From: Marsupella aquatica
Lineage: Eukaryota > Marchantiophyta
Direction: 5' to 3'
Length of the DNA: 64,000 bases
Assembly: GCA_973895155.1 (NCBI GenBank)
Contig: OZ316895.1
Coordinates: 3,658,001-3,722,000, forward strand
Both the position numbers and the translations under genes were made by a program. Numbering within the stretch: position 1 is the stretch's first letter; each line of letters starts with the position of its first letter. Shown in pieces: positions 58,954 to 64,000 of the stretch. The notes beneath the pieces were generated by a model, which saw only the letters and a program-made list of their open reading frames with translations, did no database searches and was not told the origin of the DNA.

Positions 58954-61900
58954 CTAATTTTTTATTGTGACGAATCCCAAAGCAGTTTCTGCTCGACTTT
59001 TGAGCTCGTCTAGCAAGTCAGTACACTCTAAATAAGGTTGAGCAGTGACCTCCGATAGATTTTTGTTTTTCTTCCAGAGCTCCCCTTTCAGCCTGAACAC
59101 GTAACCAAGACAAGGCAATCAAAATCATACCAAAGCATGTGTGTCCTTCGTACCTCGCAGAAAGTATCGACTTAACTCTGTATTACAGAAGGACCACAGA
59201 GTGAAGCTCAGACAAGTAAAAATCACATCTACCACCTTTCTTCAATGCCCTCCAAAAACACTGGCTTAGGCGGCCAATGTTGAGCCACGGAAAGAATACG
59301 CAACCAGTCTATGACATTTTGGCATGAAGGACTTTAGTAGATGAGCTTCACCCTTCATCACTTGAAGCTGATGATGTCCGCTTCAAATAAGCTTCCTATT
59401 AACTAATCATGTGTAGAACCTCTCAGCAAAAGGGCAGTTCCTCCAAAGCTTAAAGATGCCAAGTAGCTTACCGCCGAACAGAAGCTGTGTCCCCAAGGCC
59501 AGTTAAAACGATCAGCATTGCGTTAGATGGCAAAGCTTCATATAAGGTGTGCATTCGATCATTCAACCGCGTGAGCAAAGCCTCGAAGTCAGCTGAAATC
59601 GGCACGTCCGCAATCTTACGATGATCATCCTCGCCCTCACCCTTCATACATGTTTTTAACGCAGCCACTTCTGCCATATATGCTGTATATTCACTTGGAT
59701 TTTGAGCCCGCCGACTAAGGTAGGCATTCAATTCGGTAAACTGAGCCCACACAAAGTTCAAATCTGATTTTTTTACCTGCAACAAAGGATAGGACACGTT
59801 ACAGACTAAGCGATGGGGCCTTAACCCACCTTTTCGTAAAACTGTGATCTAGAACAGAAGATCAGTACGGCAGCATTGTACTTTATTTCAACACCAGTGG
59901 AGCCCTGAAAAATACCTCTTTTACAGTCTTTTCCAGAACATCATCATCTGAGTGACAGACAATTGCATGACAAGATCCAGCAGCATATTGATTCAGCACT
60001 GATTTGCTATCAAGAATAGAGCATCTGCGACCATGCTTGCTGAGAATGGACAAATAGTTGTCACGATTAATAGGATTCTTTTTTCCAAGGGGGCCTGCAC
60101 ATGTTTGCACAAATATGACCGTTAATATGGATCGAAAAGTGAACATAACCAACAAGGACGAGGTGTCAAACTCTTGGTCACTTTAAGGAAGGTAGGCCAC
60201 AATTCTGCTGATCAATTTAAACTACTAACGACTGGGTCATAAGCCGTTTCCATTTTTTGCCTTACCGTTCTGTATTCTTAGCACTGCAAGGTCCATTGCA
60301 GCTCGAGCATCCTCGACACTATCATGACCTTCAGAACTATCTTGTATCTTCCGGTGAAGGTATCTGCTCGCAAGTGCTCGCAATGCAGGCTTGAAATGTG
60401 AGCTACTTGTTGAATATTGATATAGCAATGCCGTATCAATAACCTTCGTGTGAACCAACTTTAGGGCTGTCAAATCACATTCAAGTGAGTGCCCTACTAG
60501 AATTGTTTCTGCGGGTATGATGTCTAATAACTTATCCTGCCACAAGTAAAGCACAATCACGAATTTCAGAAGACGAAAGTTTTTAATGGAGCCGCTATGC
60601 ACATTAGATACATTGCGTCAATTGACCCAGATTTTTGTCGCACTTCAGAGTAGTTCCTCACACATGGACAATTGTCATTGCTCAATGAATTACCTGGATC
60701 TGTTGCAAGGTGGTTGTCACGCCCTCCATCATATTGGCTGTAATCCCACTATACCTGCTCATGGAAGAAACAATGAAATTTATGCCCATACACAGAAATT
60801 AATGTCAACCCCATGAGTTGCATACCTACCAAATAGCGCTAGCCAATGAGCACAAAGTCAACAGTGGCAAGATTTGCATGTAATTTGTATTGGTGAAGTT
60901 GAAGAAATATCGAAGCAATCATGCATTCCCAAAAGAAAGTAAGGATACCAACTGGGTACCGTGTATTGTAATTTGTGATTGGATTGGCAGGCTTGACCAG
61001 ACTGTCAAGCAAAACCTGAGGTCAAAGCACTGAAAGCAAGTTGTCAAGGTAACAACAAAAGCGAAATTCTACTTACAAAGCCTCACAACATGGTTGGTGT
61101 CAAAAGTCTTCTTACCTTTCCATTTGTGTTCACCAATGAAATTCGAGTGAGCTCCAAACCAGCTGCCGTGACGCACTGCCACATGCAAATGACAAGTCAG
61201 CCTCACTCTTATTTCAGCACTCAGAGGCAAACTATGTCATTAATCACGGCAGCCTCTCACTCTTGCCCTGTCAAAGATCTAATCTTCTCGAGAGTATGTA
61301 GTAGAAAAGACTCACCATTTCACAATCCATAGCAACCATGTCCAGATGATTTGAGCCGAATCCAGGTCGAGTGGTGACAAACCCTGCAGCAAGGAAGAGT
61401 CTTATAATGAGCCGTCACGTATCAGATCACCTGTCCCGAATACTACCTTTCGTTGAATAAAACCAGGAAGCAACAAAAGAGGAGAAAGGAAACTTCAAGA
61501 GACCTTGAGGAAGCTGTACGCTGCAGCCATCGCTGCTAACCTTGGCCATTGGGTAGCCATTGTCATGCATGTCTTTTTCAGTCAGGATATAGCGGGCTGC
61601 AGGAGTCGGTCGAAGCTCAGTTGCACTGCCCGTTTGACTGGAAACTGCAACAGAAAGAAGAAAATTAGACAGCCGCATATAATGAAGACGATCACTAAAA
61701 GATTTTGGATTTGTGTTCATGCGCTGCCACACGTTTGTTTATAAACCCCAAAAATGTCACCTGTATGATGAAAATAATGATTTCGAAGCAGGCAACTTCT
61801 AAATTCTGACGACTAACGGAAGAATTACTGAAGGCATGAAGTAGGTGATCAGTACGATCATATCTCCGTGCTTGTGGAGACATCCAGAAATGGAGAGTAG

Positions 61901-63595
61901 AGGTACCACATAAACAGCTTGTTTGATCAAGGGCCTCAAGCATTATCCCTAACGCGTCTCAAACCCATGCAAACTTCGGATATCAATTCTGAAGAAGAAG
62001 TTGGTACAGGGAAAAGAAAAATTCCTCCAGCCAATAACTCATCCATCGTCATTTGACAGACCTACCTGGATCTCGATCCGTTGAAAGATTGTCTGAATTC
62101 TCCTTCCTGTCACCGTCATAGTTCTGCTTGGCCCTATTGGCACTTCCTCTGGACTGTTCGTCTTCAGACATAACGACCGATGAATGGCGTTCCAGTTCCT
62201 CCCCGTTTACAACTGCTTCACTCCTTTTACTGTGAAGATTACCAGTTTTGGGCAATTTGACCACCCTATCATTACTATTCTCCATCTGCAACCCCAACTA
62301 ATCCAAAGCATTATAACTCATGTTTAGGCAACATAGCATGAGCTTTACACCCACAACTGCCATAACCTAGCTGCTACACCGAGACTAAATTCAACTTAGA
62401 TTGATGGGCATAAGAGCACCATACCTCCTTCCGCTTCGAACGTGGACATGTTAAAAGTACTTCCATGATTTCATTGGGAGTCGCGGTTGGGCTGCGAGAA
62501 AAACCAAGCCAAAGATTGTTTGCTTCCAAAGTATCACTCGAGGAAATAGCAGACAGATAGGAGAAAGAAAATGTCTAGAATACCATATTACTGAGTTTAG
62601 AGGCCCTGACCTTACTGCCATAACTGCCTGGGAAGTGCCACAGCATATTTTGAAATTCCGAAGCAGCCTGAGCTGCGAAATGTAGAGCGCAGCATCCAAT
62701 CCTGGCAGAAAGAGTAAAACCACCTTCGACACCAGCGGCTTATTCTACAGATGACCACAAGGTGTGAGTTAAACCCTAAGTTTGGGCTGGAAAGCCCCTG
62801 TGGTTGATTGACTCTGAGGTTTAAACATTCAGACGCAGAATGAAAAGTTGGCCAAACTAGAAATGGATTTAGAGTGAATAGACAATTCAATATACAACCG
62901 TATACAGCGGTTGACCCTTATGTTCACCTTAATGAAAATCCAACTAGGATTCATTCCGTCCGCCAAGATCCACGAAACGAGTTCTCGGAAATCCTGTGTC
63001 CATGTACCACAAATTTAATTTCATATTCCTGAAACGGGATGAGTTTATGATCACCACATACAGGGCACTTTATTGCTAGAAAAGTAAGATACCAAGGAAA
63101 TTTTCCTCAAGGTAAAGTCGGGAGAATTCAAAAGTGGGTCTCATATTTAAACGGTCGCGAATGGGATCTCAAAATTAGAGGCCCTCAAAAGCACATGGAA
63201 CATTGTACACAAGCATTTCACTCATCCAAGCTACAAACCAGCCGCAAGTGGAATCTCAAAATTAGATGCCTCCAGAAGAAATTGAAATAGCCTCAATAGA
63301 ATATAGGAGTTACACCGGACAAGTGCTCCGACATTGCTAGGACACCAACCTCAGGCGAAGCAAATCAAAATAGCAGAGTGAGCCAAATAACTCCGCCAAG
63401 GACATGCAGGCCAGAATTGAGAGCTGCTGATAAAATTTTGAGCTGCTGACCAAACACTTACTTCATGGACTCCGTTTTGCTACCACCACAACCGGATCAT
63501 CAACATTCCAACTTCTCCCAAAAATGAAAATGATATACCTCCAGCTTTAACGTACGACGACTTTCCGGTACCTTCCAAATCGCTTCAGCCTTTGC
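58954..63595 (-). CDS. SDN5-like DEDDh 3'-5' exoribonuclease (partial, 5' exon(s) not found)
   Basis: Exons (minus): 63595-63539, 62993-62928, 62744-62611, 62491-62425, 62285-62066, 61644-61447, 61383-61316, 61175-61116, 61015-60960, 60754-60694, 60536-60266, 60094-59916, 59776-59472, 59092-58954; phases agree, 626 residues to the stop. The N-terminal region (PESRRTLKLEDFRELVSW, KVVLLFLPGLDAALY) and the low-complexity middle match the Arabidopsis At5g25800/SDN5 layout as I remember it. The exonuclease domain has AMDCEM (D, E), GHSLECDL (D) and HDSVEDARAAMDL (H, D), a complete DEDDh set. The C-terminal part has FVWAQFTELN and LPSNAMLIVLTG. SDN proteins shorten small RNAs from the 3' end; the target of this member is inferred. 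The first exon joins in phase 0 at 63595; no good initiation exon is visible before 64000. The junction after 62611 uses GTCAGG, because the closer GTAAGG gives a stop. Confidence 0.88.
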
Positions 63596-64000
63596 CTGCA
63601 GAAAACGACCGCATTCACCTATCCATTAAATGTGATCCTAATGCTTAGTAGCAGATTCACAGGGGTGTCCGACGAGAAATGTAGGAGAGGTGTCACGATC
63701 CTATTTTACAGGCTTAAACCATTAAACCCTGCTCTAGACATACGTAGCAGGGCGATGCCACATTGTTGCACTCACACACCAATTGCCTTACAGGAAACTT
63801 AGCATGCCACAGATCTTTACTCCAATAAAGCCTAAACCCTGGCCAGCAAGTAGGGTGCTAAAATTGAATGGAGTACTCCACCTGATAAACCCTAAATCGT
63901 CACTAACGCTGATCAAGCACAAAACTGTCACCATAGGATTTAACGAGTCTCTAAACCTCAACAGACCATAAGCTTATAAGACATGCCATCTCAGCGGTCA
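63596..64000 (-). other. 5' intron or leader of the SDN5-like gene with telo-box-like motifs
   Basis: No exon with an acceptable start and donor was found. AAACCCTAAA (63887-63896) and two weaker AAACCCTG motifs (about 63719 and 63833) fit a 5'-proximal plant region. The initiation exon is probably to the right of the window. Confidence 0.45.

Overview
The window reads as nuclear DNA of a land plant. The support is spliced genes with GT/AG introns, a chloroplast ATP synthase gamma chain carrying the land-plant redox dithiol, an HLB1-type TPR protein, a plastid-type mini-RNase III, a hevein-domain GH19 chitinase, a Ty1/copia element primed by initiator tRNA-Met, and plant telomere-type boxes (AAACCCTA) at 5' ends. 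The expanded 2OG-Fe(II) oxygenase-like family and modest intron sizes would fit a non-flowering lineage (lycophyte or bryophyte), but I cannot fix the taxon.

Layout. 1-5590: left arm of an inverted segmental duplication with an intact 749-codon 2OG-oxygenase-like gene. 7085-8494: single-exon F-box/kelch gene with a 9-residue tandem repeat. 9660-9915: truncated third relative of the 2OG gene. 11814-12926 (minus): intronless atpC. 15375-20784 (minus): HLB1, rebuilt here as 14 exons and 619 residues. 20785-26407: gene-free, repeat-bearing. 26408-28036 (minus): mini-RNase III, 6 exons, with an odd last junction. 31030-36075 (minus): right arm of the duplication with the second intact 2OG paralog. 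36137-41190: non-autonomous DNA elements and a SINE. 41196-48574: a copia element (7,044 bp, TSD TCTCT) inserted into an older, oppositely oriented solo LTR of its own family (TSD CAATT). 49632-51060 (minus): chitinase, 3 exons. 51061-58953: a SINE with clear target duplications, a GC-rich block, a 638-bp TIR element and minisatellites. 58954-63595 (minus): SDN5-like 3'-5' exonuclease, 14 exons seen, 5' end not found and probably off the right edge.

The host genes are housekeeping or stress genes with no evident operon-like logic: plastid energy (atpC), plastid RNA processing (mini-RNase III), trans-Golgi/actin (HLB1), small-RNA turnover (SDN5), ubiquitin ligase adaptor (F-box/kelch) and defence (chitinase). 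The most unusual content is the inverted pair of 2OG-oxygenase paralogs, one of which has lost the first iron-binding histidine. Next are the mini-RNase III junction, where a 1-nt insertion is compensated if a splice site 4 nt further in is used, and the LTR-within-own-LTR nest.

All exon models were built by eye from splice signals, phase agreement and remembered family sequence. No search or alignment program was run.
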